Shown here: piece by piece, positions 1-6,589 of the stretch
Layout of the letters: each line of letters begins with the position of its first letter
Position numbering within the stretch: position 1 is the stretch's first letter
Virus record (IMG/VR): IMGVR_UViG_3300046690_000280
Location: 1 to 23,379 of that record
DNA: 23,379 bases
Reading direction: 5' to 3' (one strand)
Source of the DNA: a virus
Notes under the pieces: model-generated
Seen by the model: only the letters and a program-made list of their open reading frames with translations
The model's database searches: none
What the model was told of the DNA's origin: nothing
Made by a program: the position numbers and the translations under genes

Positions 1-2
1 CG

Positions 3-572
3 GTTGCCGTGGTCGGTTCTGCTCACTCGGCGTTGCAAGGTGGCGAAACTGCGGTCAACGGCGATGTCTGGTTGCAGTGGAATAGCTCGATCGGCGGCGG
101 ATCGTATGTGCTGATCGATTCGACCGGTGGGGCAGTCCAAGTCGCCACCGCCACGCAGAGCCAGCATGCGCTTCAACTTGGGCAGGCCAATGGCCTATAT
201 GCCGCGCTTGCAGGCCTTGCAACTCAAACGTTCAATGTAGCGCAGGGCACATTGAATACCTTGGCTGTGCGTCTGGATCAGTTCCAAGGCACCGTTCTGG
301 CGACCGGATATTTCTCTGTTCCGATGACTTCAGGCGTCTATCGAACGATCATTGTAAATTTCGGGTCGGTTTCCGCGCCTGCGAACTCATCAGCGTCTTA
401 CACAATGGCGCAGACGTTCCCAAATGGCGCTTTAACTGCTATCGCAAGTCGTTTTGCCGGCGGATCGAACGCGGCGGTTAATGCGAACCCGAACGCGAAC
501 AAGAGCCAGATTACGATTCAGAACTATGGCACATCGACTGAACAGGTCGGATATATTTGCATTGGGTACTAA
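3..572 (+). CDS. Tail fibre protein, C-terminal part (5' end outside window)
   Basis: The reading frame is open from the left edge, so only about the last 189 residues are visible. The protein is rich in Gly, Ala, Ser, Thr and Asn with alternating hydrophobic residues, as in beta-structured trimeric fibre tips. It ends in an aromatic tail (YICIGY) like the conserved end of gp53-like tail fibre C-terminal domains. Such tips form the receptor-binding end of the virion. The next gene starts one base after the stop and encodes a probable tail fibre assembly protein, which strongly supports a fibre role. A GTG at position 9 is simply an internal valine codon. The identification rests on composition and context, not on a catalytic motif. 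Confidence 0.65.
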   Translation, partial: VAVVGSAHSALQGGETAVNGDVWLQWNSSIGGGSYVLIDSTGGAVQVATATQSQHALQLGQANGLYAALAGLATQTFNVAQGTLNTLAVRLDQFQGTVLATGYFSVPMTSGVYRTIIVNFGSVSAPANSSASYTMAQTFPNGALTAIASRFAGGSNAAVNANPNANKSQITIQNYGTSTEQVGYICIGY

Positions 573-573
573 C

Positions 574-978
574 ATGACACATTACTTTTCACCTTCAACA
601 AGCGGCTTTTATAGCGACGCCATACACGATCAGCTTCCGGAAGACGCTGTTGAGATTTCGGGCGACCAATATGCAGAACTGCTGAACGGTGTGCAAAATG
701 GACAGTTGATCGGGTTAGATGCAGACGGGGAGCCTAAAAATTTCGATCGGCCCGCGCCTACGGCCGAGCAAGTTCTAGCGACCAACACTGCGCAGCGGAC
801 GACCATGATGCAGTCAGCAGCACAGGCGATTGCACCTTTACAGGACGCGGCAGATCTCGGAATAGCCAGCGCTAGCGAACAGTCGTCCCTTGCAGCATGG
901 AAGCAATATCGCGTTAGCCTAAGCCGTGTTGACCTTACGCAGCCGCATCCAGCATGGCCGACAGCCCCGCAGACGTAG
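574..978 (+). CDS. Tail fibre assembly protein (Tfa / Caudo_TAP type)
   Basis: 134 residues. The N-terminal half (YFSPSTSGFY, then a DAVEIS segment, then a G-x-x-I-x-x-D-x-x-G-x-P segment) has the layout of phage tail fibre assembly chaperones. The second half is a helical Ala/Gln-rich stretch ending in W-K-Q-Y-R-V-S-L and a Trp-Pro motif, as is usual for the family. These proteins assist trimerisation of the fibre and may stay on its tip. I chose the ATG at 574, one base after the fibre stop codon, because it gives the family N-terminus; longer in-frame starts overlap the fibre gene. Its last 44 bases overlap the convergent gene that ends at 935, an unusually deep tail-to-tail overlap. Confidence 0.75.
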   Translation: MTHYFSPSTSGFYSDAIHDQLPEDAVEISGDQYAELLNGVQNGQLIGLDADGEPKNFDRPAPTAEQVLATNTAQRTTMMQSAAQAIAPLQDAADLGIASASEQSSLAAWKQYRVSLSRVDLTQPHPAWPTAPQT

Positions 979-1651
979 CCTGAAGATCTGTTTCGACGGG
1001 CGATGATCTAATTGGAAACAGATTATTCGCCCTTTCCAAAATAGAAGTCCATATTTTCAGAGAGATATTATCGGCCTGTCCGTAATCAGCAAAACGGTCA
1101 ATATACCCGACACAGAGTCGATCTCCTACTTGAGTCACGGTTCCAGGCTGCATGTATGGCTGAGACTCCGTAATCAAGAGAATCGTAGATCGACCGTATT
1201 GATCCAACGCATCTTGCAGACGCCTAATATGCTGCATCGGGCTATTTCCGTTTTTCTTGGCGACGTAAATACGATTCCCAGACGCGATTCCCTCTTTGAA
1301 CTTGCCAACTAGATAGCGCATTTTTTCTATCTCGCGGCAATAGATGTCGAATTGTTCCTCGTGCGTTCCGTTGAATACCCATGGTGAGGATTCTGTTTCC
1401 CTTGAGGAAAATATCTCCGTGTGGAAGCAGAGTTTGCACCCCTTGTCCTCCACCATGTTTGACCATGTCGGAACCAAATTTTCAAAACGATAAAACTGAC
1501 TGAAATCGCCTTCGATCGTCTTTACGAGATCTGCGTAATCTGGAATAAAGGCCCACTTGAACAACCCGCCCGACTCCGACCCAAAGGCGCGCTGAACAAA
1601 TCCGAACTCGCAATTGTCTCCAACACTTTCGAATCTTTCTATATAGCTCAT
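935..1651 (-). CDS. DUF1796-like protein, possible papain-like cysteine-peptidase fold; moron candidate
   Basis: 238 residues from the ATG at 1651, preceded by a GGGGGA ribosome binding site. The N-terminus (FESVGDNCEFGFVQR, then a GLFKWAF motif) resembles the S-L/V-G-x-N-C and F-D/K-W pattern of the DUF1796 family, which is predicted to have a cysteine-peptidase-like fold. The Cys in GDNCEFG would be the candidate nucleophile, and a His follows in CFHTE. The gene reads against the tail genes, looks AT-richer than its neighbours, and has its own near-consensus promoter (1674-1702). Those are the marks of a moron expressed from the prophage. The function is unknown; an effect on the host is inference. 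Relatives of this domain also occur in glycan-associated bacterial proteins, so a peptidase role is not secure. Confidence 0.6.
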   Translation of the reverse strand: MSYIERFESVGDNCEFGFVQRAFGSESGGLFKWAFIPDYADLVKTIEGDFSQFYRFENLVPTWSNMVEDKGCKLCFHTEIFSSRETESSPWVFNGTHEEQFDIYCREIEKMRYLVGKFKEGIASGNRIYVAKKNGNSPMQHIRRLQDALDQYGRSTILLITESQPYMQPGTVTQVGDRLCVGYIDRFADYGQADNISLKIWTSILERANNLFPIRSSPVETDLQATSAGLSAMLDAAA

Positions 1652-1673
1652 GACTATTCCCCCGAGAGTTGCG

Positions 1674-1702
1674 ATTATAAGGCCTCCCTGCGGAATTGTC
1701 AT
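1674..1702 (-). promoter_or_regulatory. Near-consensus sigma-70 promoter of the DUF1796-like gene
   Basis: On the minus strand, ATGACA (1697-1702) is separated by 17 bp from TATAAT (1674-1679). The -10 is perfect and the -35 has one mismatch. The start codon is 23 bases past the -10 box. Unlike the other promoters of the window it carries no GATAC-N7-GTATC operator, so it should be active in a lysogen. Confidence 0.75.
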
Positions 1703-1739
1703 AACCGGACGTTTCCATCAGAACGAGCGCGCTGGTCCG

Positions 1740-2447
1740 TCAAAACTTAACCTTCACCTCCAGCATGTCCGCATCGTTCCACAGAGGCGGAACGCTTCGG
1801 CTTTCGCTGCTGACGCGCATGAAGTAATGCCGATAGGACAGCGTGAAGCGTCCGTTGCCGACCGACGCGCCGACAACCGGCGAGACTGACCAGAACGCGT
1901 CCGACAGATGCAGATTCTGCGGCGCTCCACTGCCGACAACTTGCCAACCGATGACGTCCTCTGACCAGCTATCGCGGTGGATGTACGCGCCGGCCTCCAC
2001 GCCGACACGCACACCGCTAATCCAGTAATACGGCTCGACGGTCAGTGCAACGCCTTGGGATCGTCCACTGCCAGTGAAGTACGCCTGTGGCACGTCGAAG
2101 GTCTTATGGTACTGATGCGAGTTCGCGTTGTAGTTCTCGTCCATCGGCGTGCATGCGCAAGACGCAGCTGCGCGCCCGAGATTCACGTATTCAGCATGCC
2201 AGTCGGCTCCCCACTTGCCGCGCGTGACGAGCGGGCCGGTCAGCCCAAGTGAGAATGCAGGCGGTTTGCTCGTCAGCTTGTTATCGCCGTTTGGCATGCC
2301 TTGCTGATACCAGCGGCCGTCCTGCGTCGTGTAGTGCGCAGCACCGATGCCGATCTCACCCTGCACATAGTCGTTAATGTAGTCTGCGCGCGCTGAGGTC
2401 GCGGCGATTGCAAGAAGGGCCGCCAGTGCAAATTCTCGAGTATTCAT
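1740..2447 (-). CDS. Small outer-membrane beta-barrel protein
   Basis: 235 residues from the ATG at 2447, with a GGGGGA site just upstream inside the end of the preceding gene. Residues 1 to about 21 form a signal peptide (LLAIAATSARA, then mature DYIND). The rest shows amphipathic beta strands with Gly turns and many aromatics, and the chain ends in Phe (EVKVKF), the standard C-terminal signal for barrel insertion by the BAM machinery. The gene is translationally coupled to the lipoprotein gene (TGA-A-ATG), so the two products probably act together at the cell surface. I do not recognise a named family. Surface exclusion or receptor masking is a guess from context. Confidence 0.65.
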   Translation of the reverse strand: MNTREFALAALLAIAATSARADYINDYVQGEIGIGAAHYTTQDGRWYQQGMPNGDNKLTSKPPAFSLGLTGPLVTRGKWGADWHAEYVNLGRAAASCACTPMDENYNANSHQYHKTFDVPQAYFTGSGRSQGVALTVEPYYWISGVRVGVEAGAYIHRDSWSEDVIGWQVVGSGAPQNLHLSDAFWSVSPVVGASVGNGRFTLSYRHYFMRVSSESRSVPPLWNDADMLEVKVKF

Positions 2448-2448
2448 T

Positions 2449-3411
2449 TCATCCCCCGATGAGTGATTTAACGATCTGGCCGACCACATCGGCCTCGCGT
2501 TGAGCTTTGATGCTGTCCAGATAGGCGTCAGGCACCATGCAACTCGTCATGTGTGACTTCCAGCCCGGCATGTTGCTGATGTATTCGTATTGCTTGACGA
2601 TCGGCACGTTGTAAGCAGTAGCCGCGTCGTCCATTGCCTGCACGTATGCGGCGAGCTGCGGATGATCGGAATCGCAGACCGGTCCAGATTCTTCAAGAAC
2701 AGGCAGCTTTCCCGCTGCTCTCACAGCCACAACCCAATCGGCCAGGTACTGGCGGTAATCCGCGAGCGTTTCTCCGCCGAGCGCGTCATTAAGCGTGTGG
2801 CTCTCGATGACGATGTGCGCCGCCGACAACTTGATGCGATTGGCGAATGGGTCGCCGTTCCCATCCATACCGCGCAACTCGTTGTAGAGGCTGCTAGACG
2901 TGCCGCCAGTCGCATGACTGGAAACGGTGATGCCGGTGTCGTTGAACTGCTGCCGCAACAGCGCCTGAAGCGCGGTCGGCTCGTTTGGCGTGACCATCGA
3001 CATGAAGCCGTACTGGTCAATGGCAAGGCCCGTTATCTGGTCATCGCCATAGACGTCAATGTTGACGACCGGAGTCGATGCTGGCGCCGATGCGACCGGA
3101 CTCGACGCCGGCGCAGGCGAGGACGCTGCAACGGGTGCTGACGCAGCCTGATCCGACGAGCTAGGCGCAGATGCAGGCTCAGCAGCAGATGCAGCGGACG
3201 CAGGGATCAGCGCTGGAGCGACCGTTTTCACTGTGGCAGGCTTCGCAGGCGATTCACCGCCGCCGCAAGCGGACAGCATCAGCGTTGCGCAGACCACGAA
3301 CGCGCACGAAACAGATACCGTGACAGTATCCGACGCGGACAAAATTTTTCGCCTGCCAAGCATGGCGAGCCAGCTAAACCGGGTGTTTAACGTTGGTGTC
3401 GTGTGTTTCAT
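2449..3411 (-). CDS. Lipoprotein with degenerate SGNH-hydrolase-like domain
   Basis: 320 residues. A hydrophobic segment ends in a lipobox (LMLSAC, Cys about residue 49), followed by a Pro/Ala/Ser-rich linker to about residue 115 and then a globular domain. That domain has the SGNH layout: VYGDDQITG where GDS-x-T normally stands, a Gly-Gly block (ATGGTSSS) and SHTLND where GTND stands. The Asn and Gly blocks persist, but Asp replaces the nucleophilic Ser, and the usual C-terminal D-x-x-H reads PDAYL without His. It may be a non-catalytic binding protein. The ATG at 3411 follows ACGGAG at good spacing. The N-region before the h-region is unusually long. A GATAC palindrome lies upstream and a second one inside the signal region. 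Confidence 0.6.
   Translation of the reverse strand: MKHTTPTLNTRFSWLAMLGRRKILSASDTVTVSVSCAFVVCATLMLSACGGGESPAKPATVKTVAPALIPASAASAAEPASAPSSSDQAASAPVAASSPAPASSPVASAPASTPVVNIDVYGDDQITGLAIDQYGFMSMVTPNEPTALQALLRQQFNDTGITVSSHATGGTSSSLYNELRGMDGNGDPFANRIKLSAAHIVIESHTLNDALGGETLADYRQYLADWVVAVRAAGKLPVLEESGPVCDSDHPQLAAYVQAMDDAATAYNVPIVKQYEYISNMPGWKSHMTSCMVPDAYLDSIKAQREADVVGQIVKSLIGG
3314..3330. promoter_or_regulatory. GATAC-N7-GTATC palindrome inside the lipoprotein gene
   Basis: GATACCGTGACAGTATC, a full copy of the dispersed operator. It lies 81 bp inside the coding region and encodes part of the signal h-region. On the minus strand a TTGTCC (3337-3342) and TATCTG (3312-3317) with 19-bp spacing flank it, preceded by an A/T tract. 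It could be a second operator or a remnant promoter. It is centred 141 bp from the copy at 3455. Confidence 0.6.
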
Positions 3412-3452
3412 GGCGTTTGCTCCGTTCTGCGTTCGTTGTTATGACGATATGA

Positions 3453-3481
3453 AGGATACTAATGCGGTATCGCAAACGCAA
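3453..3481 (-). promoter_or_regulatory. Operator-embedded promoter of the lipoprotein/barrel operon
   Basis: On the minus strand, TTGCGT (3476-3481) is 17 bp from TATCCT (3453-3458). The palindrome GATACTAATGCGGTATC (3455-3471) covers the spacer and the -10 box, so a bound protein would block RNA polymerase. The start codon at 3411 is 42 bases past the -10. About 23 bases here nearly match the promoter at 21613, and the two leaders are also similar up to the ATG, which suggests a copied promoter-leader cassette. Confidence 0.75.
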
Positions 3482-3505
3482 GAAGTTTTTTGTATCGCAA
3501 CCCCC

Positions 3506-3528
3506 AAGCCGCCTAGTGCGGCTTTTTC
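3506..3528 (+). terminator. Rho-independent terminator before the lysis module
   Basis: AAGCCGC, a CTAGT loop, GCGGCTT, then a T-run. It acts on rightward transcription, yet no rightward gene lies between 978 and 3541. It may once have followed the tail fibre genes directly, before the leftward accessory genes were inserted. Confidence 0.75.
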
Positions 3529-3540
3529 TTTGGAAGCCCG

Positions 3541-3807
3541 ATGGATCTCAACGTTTTGAACAGTTGGCTGCTCACGGCTGCCGGCGGCGCAGGAGTGGTC
3601 GTCTGGTGGCTATTCCGCACCGTTCACGCCCGCGTTGAGCGCGCAGAGACGGCGCTGGCTGAATTCAAGCTGCACTGTGCCGAGAATTTCGTCACGTCGA
3701 ACACGCTTGAAAAGGCGCTCGACAACCTGAACAAGACGATCGGCGCGGTGTTCGCGAAGTTGGAGCGCATCGAGGACAAGTTGGATCTCAAGGCGGACAA
3801 GCCATGA
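3541..3807 (+). CDS. Small membrane protein with coiled coil, holin/antiholin-like
   Basis: 88 residues. One transmembrane segment spans about residues 9-26 (LLTAAGGAGVVVWWLF), followed by a charged heptad-rich helix to the C-terminus. This layout resembles XhlA-type lysis accessory proteins. The ATG at 3541 has GGAAG five bases upstream. The stop codon overlaps the start of the endolysin gene (ATGA), so the two are translationally coupled. It probably acts in the inner membrane with the endolysin, but a single membrane segment could also mean an antiholin or regulator. The two-segment protein at 5026 is the other holin candidate. Confidence 0.6.
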   Translation: MDLNVLNSWLLTAAGGAGVVVWWLFRTVHARVERAETALAEFKLHCAENFVTSNTLEKALDNLNKTIGAVFAKLERIEDKLDLKADKP

Positions 3808-4454
3808 CCATCACGCCAGCACTGCTTCAGGTTGCATGTGGTGCCAGCGCTGCCAATGCCGCCAAGTACGCGGCCCCCTTGCAAGCCGCATGCGATCGCT
3901 ACTCGGTAAGCACGCCGTTGCGTATCGCTGCGTTTCTCTCGCAAGTGGGCCACGAGAGCGCAGGTCTGTCGGCATCGCAGGAGTCGTTCAACTACGGCGT
4001 GCCGGGCCTGATGGCGACGTGGCCGCGCAAGATGCCGTTCGCGCTGGCTAACACGCTCGGGCGGCAGCCCAATGAGCCGTTTGTGCCGGTCGCGCGCCAG
4101 CAGCGCATCGCGTCGATCGTGTACGCGAACCAGTACGGCAACGGCGACAGCATGACGGGCGACGGCTGGCGATACCGCGGCTCAGGTCTGATCCAGCTCA
4201 CGTTTCACGACAACTTCGCTGCATTCGGACATGACATTTCGCTCGATCTGGTGACGGCGCCTGACAAGCTGCGCGCCGATCCCGCGCTGTGCGCTCTGTC
4301 GGCCGGCTGGTTTTGGGTCGAGCACGGCTGCAACACGCTGGCCGACGCTGGCGCATTCGACTCAATCACGCGCCGGATCAATGGCCCCGCGATGAAAGGG
4401 AAGGGCGAGCGCGACGCGCTTTACGCCGCTGCAAAGAACGCGCTCGGCATCTGA
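3804..4454 (+). CDS. Endolysin, glycoside hydrolase family 19 type
   Basis: 216 residues, a usual size for a single-domain phage GH19 lysozyme. The catalytic motif is visible: FLSQVGHESAGL with the proposed acid Glu at residue 51, then a substrate-binding segment YRGSGLIQLT near residue 130. The C-terminal part has the conserved NG/INGP loop. The enzyme cleaves the glycan strands of peptidoglycan at the end of infection. No signal peptide is present, so it depends on a holin for release to the periplasm. It overlaps the upstream membrane-protein gene by four bases. Two hairpins, the second a clear terminator, follow the stop. Confidence 0.92.
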   Translation: MTITPALLQVACGASAANAAKYAAPLQAACDRYSVSTPLRIAAFLSQVGHESAGLSASQESFNYGVPGLMATWPRKMPFALANTLGRQPNEPFVPVARQQRIASIVYANQYGNGDSMTGDGWRYRGSGLIQLTFHDNFAAFGHDISLDLVTAPDKLRADPALCALSAGWFWVEHGCNTLADAGAFDSITRRINGPAMKGKGERDALYAAAKNALGI

Positions 4455-4457
4455 TCA

Positions 4458-4483
4458 CCGGCGGCGCAGCCTCTTGCCGCCGG
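4458..4483 (+). other. Inverted repeat after the endolysin gene
   Basis: CCGGCGGC and GCCGCCGG form a perfect 8-bp stem with a 10-base loop directly after the endolysin stop codon. No T-run follows. It may stabilise the mRNA or act together with the terminator 15 bases downstream. Confidence 0.5.
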
Positions 4484-4497
4484 AATTGCTGTTCCAC

Positions 4498-4521
4498 AAG
4501 CCGCCTCCGGGCGGTTTTTTT
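4498..4521 (+). terminator. Rho-independent terminator inside the lysis module
   Basis: CCGCC, loop TCCG, GGCGG, then seven T. It lies between the endolysin and the HNH-like gene, only 10 bases before the next start codon, so downstream lysis genes need read-through, antitermination or another promoter. Confidence 0.75.
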
Positions 4522-4531
4522 GCGCCCGCAC

Positions 4532-5017
4532 ATGACCGACGTTACCCAAATTCACGAAGAGAAAGAGACGTTGACCGTCGCCGTCAACATCCCGGGCCAC
4601 GAGCCGCGCAAGACGACGGCTCTATTCGAGCGCACGCGCAAGCAATTGATCGCGCGCGACGGCGGCCGGTGCTTCGTTTGCAACGCGACTGCGGAACAAA
4701 GCGGCCATCCGCTCGAGGCGCATCACCATCCGATCGAGCGCTCGTTCGCCGAAATGATCGATTGGGACCGCTTCAAGCTCGACGCGCAAGCGGGCGTATG
4801 GGGCGCTGCAATAAAGGCGTTCGATTGGGACAACTTCACCGACTGGACGCAGTTTGTCGACGACATGACCGTCAATGGCATGTTGCTCTGCAAGGCGCAC
4901 CACATCGGGAAAGATGAGGGCATGCATGCGCTGCCTTTCCCCATCTGGATCGCGCAAAAGTACGGCAAAGAGGGCTACCAGTTCTCGGCCGCAGAAGTCA
5001 TCCACCACGCAGCATAG
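4532..5017 (+). CDS. HNH-like / zinc-binding nuclease-type protein in the lysis cassette
   Basis: 161 residues. The centre holds GGRCFVCNA, then LEAHHHPIE, and about 80 residues later MLLCKAHH. The CxxC, HH and CxxHH set is the zinc and beta-beta-alpha-metal layout of HNH endonucleases, with the spacer between the halves longer than usual. If active it would nick or cut DNA; a purely structural zinc protein is possible. The start is uncertain: the ATG at 4532 follows the terminator T-run closely and has no clear ribosome binding site. It is followed nine bases later by a holin-like gene. A nuclease between endolysin and holin is not a classical lysis function, so it may be a cassette insertion. 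Confidence 0.55.
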   Translation: MTDVTQIHEEKETLTVAVNIPGHEPRKTTALFERTRKQLIARDGGRCFVCNATAEQSGHPLEAHHHPIERSFAEMIDWDRFKLDAQAGVWGAAIKAFDWDNFTDWTQFVDDMTVNGMLLCKAHHIGKDEGMHALPFPIWIAQKYGKEGYQFSAAEVIHHAA

Positions 5018-5025
5018 GAGCATTC

Positions 5026-5244
5026 ATGGCCCAAAATTCCGCAGTCATCACCGGCGGCGTCGCGATCTCGACAGCGACGCTCATGCCCGCAATTGAATGG
5101 GCGCTTGGCCTGGCATTTCATGTGCCGGTGCCCGCCAGCGTTTCGTCGCTCGTCGCCGGCGTGGTGGTGGCTGGCGCTCATGCTGCCATCAACTACGTGA
5201 ACGCGCGTTTCGCTGCCAAGCAAGCCGCAACTCCCGCGCAGTAA
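5026..5244 (+). CDS. Holin candidate, two membrane segments
   Basis: 72 residues. Two hydrophobic segments (about residues 7-30 and 40-58) are separated by a short loop and followed by a small polar tail ending AAKQAATPAQ. This is the class II holin layout. The ATG at 5026 has AGGAG six bases upstream. It would form the membrane lesion that lets the endolysin reach the cell wall. It lies after the endolysin and HNH-like genes and before a lipoprotein gene. No sequence family was recognised, so the call rests on size, topology and position. Confidence 0.55.
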   Translation: MAQNSAVITGGVAISTATLMPAIEWALGLAFHVPVPASVSSLVAGVVVAGAHAAINYVNARFAAKQAATPAQ

Positions 5245-5283
5245 TCATCCCGCCGCGCCGCGGCACTCTCTGGACACAATCCC

Positions 5284-5736
5284 ATGAAGAAGATTCTCGC
5301 CGCTCTTGCGGCTGGCCTCGTTGCGCTCGCGCTCTCCGCATGCGCCGGCGCCCCGACGCTCACGTTCGCTCAGCAGGTAAGCATCGCATGCGGCGCTGCT
5401 AACGGCGAAATCGCCATCCTGAAGGGTGACGGCGTATTCACCGGCGGCGCTGAAAAGACGCTGACCGATACCGTTCAGCCCGCAGTCGACAAGGTTTGCT
5501 CTGCCGGCGCGTCGGTCGCCAAACCGGACCTGCAGTCGGTCGTCAATGCGACGCTGCCGCTCGTCAAGTCGCTGGTGGACTCGTCGTCGCTGTCGCCTGA
5601 CAAGATCAGGGCCGCCGACGCAGCGATTGATACTGGCGTGCTGGCGTTCAACATTGCGATCAGCCTCGCTCCTGCCGTCACGGCCACGGCGCCGGTTGCA
5701 GCATCGACGCCGCTCGCTGGTTCGCCGCTGCAATGA
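5284..5736 (+). CDS. Phage lipoprotein in the lysis region, possible spanin-type protein
   Basis: 150 residues. The lipoprotein signal is clear: MKKILAALAAGLVALALSAC, with the lipidated Cys at residue 20. The mature part is Ala/Val-rich and helical. A moderately hydrophobic stretch near the C-terminus (about residues 120-143) could be a weak membrane segment. That would fit a one-protein spanin, but the tail after it is Ala/Pro-rich and not typical. No Rz/Rz1 pair was seen elsewhere in the lysis module. It overlaps the DUF1353 gene start by four bases (ATGA). The ribosome binding site is weak. Confidence 0.6.
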   Translation: MKKILAALAAGLVALALSACAGAPTLTFAQQVSIACGAANGEIAILKGDGVFTGGAEKTLTDTVQPAVDKVCSAGASVAKPDLQSVVNATLPLVKSLVDSSSLSPDKIRAADAAIDTGVLAFNIAISLAPAVTATAPVAASTPLAGSPLQ

Positions 5737-6113
5737 GCAAGTTCCTATCCGGCGACCTGGACGCGGATCTGATCAAGGAGTCGCCGCCGACCTGGCGGCT
5801 GAATGAGTCGGTTGTCTACCAGTCCGACGTAGCAGGGCAGACGTTCACCGTGCCGGCCGGTTTTGTCACCGACCTTGCGTCAGTGCCGCGCTGGCCTCTG
5901 GTCTACCTGCTGGCCGGCGGAGCAGCCAATCAGGCTAGCGTCGTCCATGATTTTCTGTACTCGACGCACCTCGTCACGCGCGATGTCGCCGACGCTGTTT
6001 TGCGTGAGGCGTCGTTGCTGACTGGCGTTGCAGCGTGGCGCGCGGCCCTCATGTTCTACGGCGTGCGCGCTTTCGGATGGTCCCATTGGGGCAGCGGGGC
6101 GGCTGCCGCCTGA
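5733..6113 (+). CDS. DUF1353 family phage protein
   Basis: 126 residues. The family signature is plain: FVTDLASVPRWP near residue 45, then VVHDFLYS near residue 72, with conserved Asp and His residues. DUF1353 proteins are common beside phage lysis genes; their biochemical role is unknown, though the His/Asp pattern suggests metal binding. It is coupled to the lipoprotein gene by an ATGA overlap. It is the last gene of the rightward lysis module, and its stop is one base from the end of the convergent immunity gene. Confidence 0.85.
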   Translation: MSKFLSGDLDADLIKESPPTWRLNESVVYQSDVAGQTFTVPAGFVTDLASVPRWPLVYLLAGGAANQASVVHDFLYSTHLVTRDVADAVLREASLLTGVAAWRAALMFYGVRAFGWSHWGSGAAAA

Positions 6114-6114
6114 T

Positions 6115-6306
6115 CTATGCGGCGCTGGCTGCCTTCGTGGCGGTCAGCGCCCATACGAGCGACGCAACCCAACCGATGAACGTCCAGCCAAGAAAGATGT
6201 TCAGCGCCACAATCGCACCGTAGTTGTGATGCCGGCGCGATCGCGCGACGAAAGTCGGAATGAAGTAGATCAGCAGCGATACGATCAGCAGGATTATGGC
6301 GCTCAT
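6115..6306 (-). CDS. Superinfection immunity-type membrane protein
   Basis: 63 residues with two membrane segments. The first is at residues 3-20 and the second contains NIFLGWTFIGWVASLVWA, the hallmark of the superinfection immunity protein family that includes T4 Imm. Such proteins sit in the inner membrane and hinder DNA entry of related phages. The ATG at 6306 has GGGGA upstream. It is the last gene of the leftward operon that starts at 8376, and therefore lies downstream of an operator-bearing promoter. If that promoter is repressed in a lysogen, the protein would act mostly during lytic growth, as T4 Imm does. Confidence 0.85.
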   Translation of the reverse strand: MSAIILLIVSLLIYFIPTFVARSRRHHNYGAIVALNIFLGWTFIGWVASLVWALTATKAASAA

Positions 6307-6331
6307 GTTTTCCCCGTATTTGGTCTTGTAG

Positions 6332-6583
6332 TTACTTGCCTAGCGCTTCGCGAACCGCTTCCGGTACGCCCGCATGTATTGGCAAGCCATCTTCGCGATA
6401 ATCGACCATCTTGCCGATCTGTTCAAGTGCTCTTTGCCCCTTGATCGCCTTGTCGCGCCAGTAGTCGTGTCGCTCCTGCAATTCTTCGAGCGAGCGCACG
6501 TACTCGACGCGAGCTTCGATCAACTGGTCGTTGACCAGCTCGCAGCGCGAACTGAGCGGACATTCATGCTCTGGCGGCTTCAT
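6332..6583 (-). CDS. Hypothetical coiled-coil protein
   Basis: 83 residues. Residues 15-62 are a charged amphipathic helix (LIEARVEYVRSLEELQERH and on) likely to form a coiled coil. Two Cys lie near the N-terminus. It starts six bases after the stop of the upstream gene, with a poor ribosome binding site, so translation is probably coupled. No family was recognised. Confidence 0.6.
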   Translation of the reverse strand: MKPPEHECPLSSRCELVNDQLIEARVEYVRSLEELQERHDYWRDKAIKGQRALEQIGKMVDYREDGLPIHAGVPEAVREALGK

Positions 6584-6589
6584 GGTGCA

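Noticed and set aside
2590-3141. 183-residue rightward ORF opposite the lipoprotein gene
   Set aside because: It is an antisense shadow in GC-rich sequence; the leftward frame has a lipobox, domain motifs and a ribosome binding site.
4289-4531. Upstream extension of the HNH-like ORF
   Set aside because: It lies inside the endolysin gene and across two hairpins, with no start signal.
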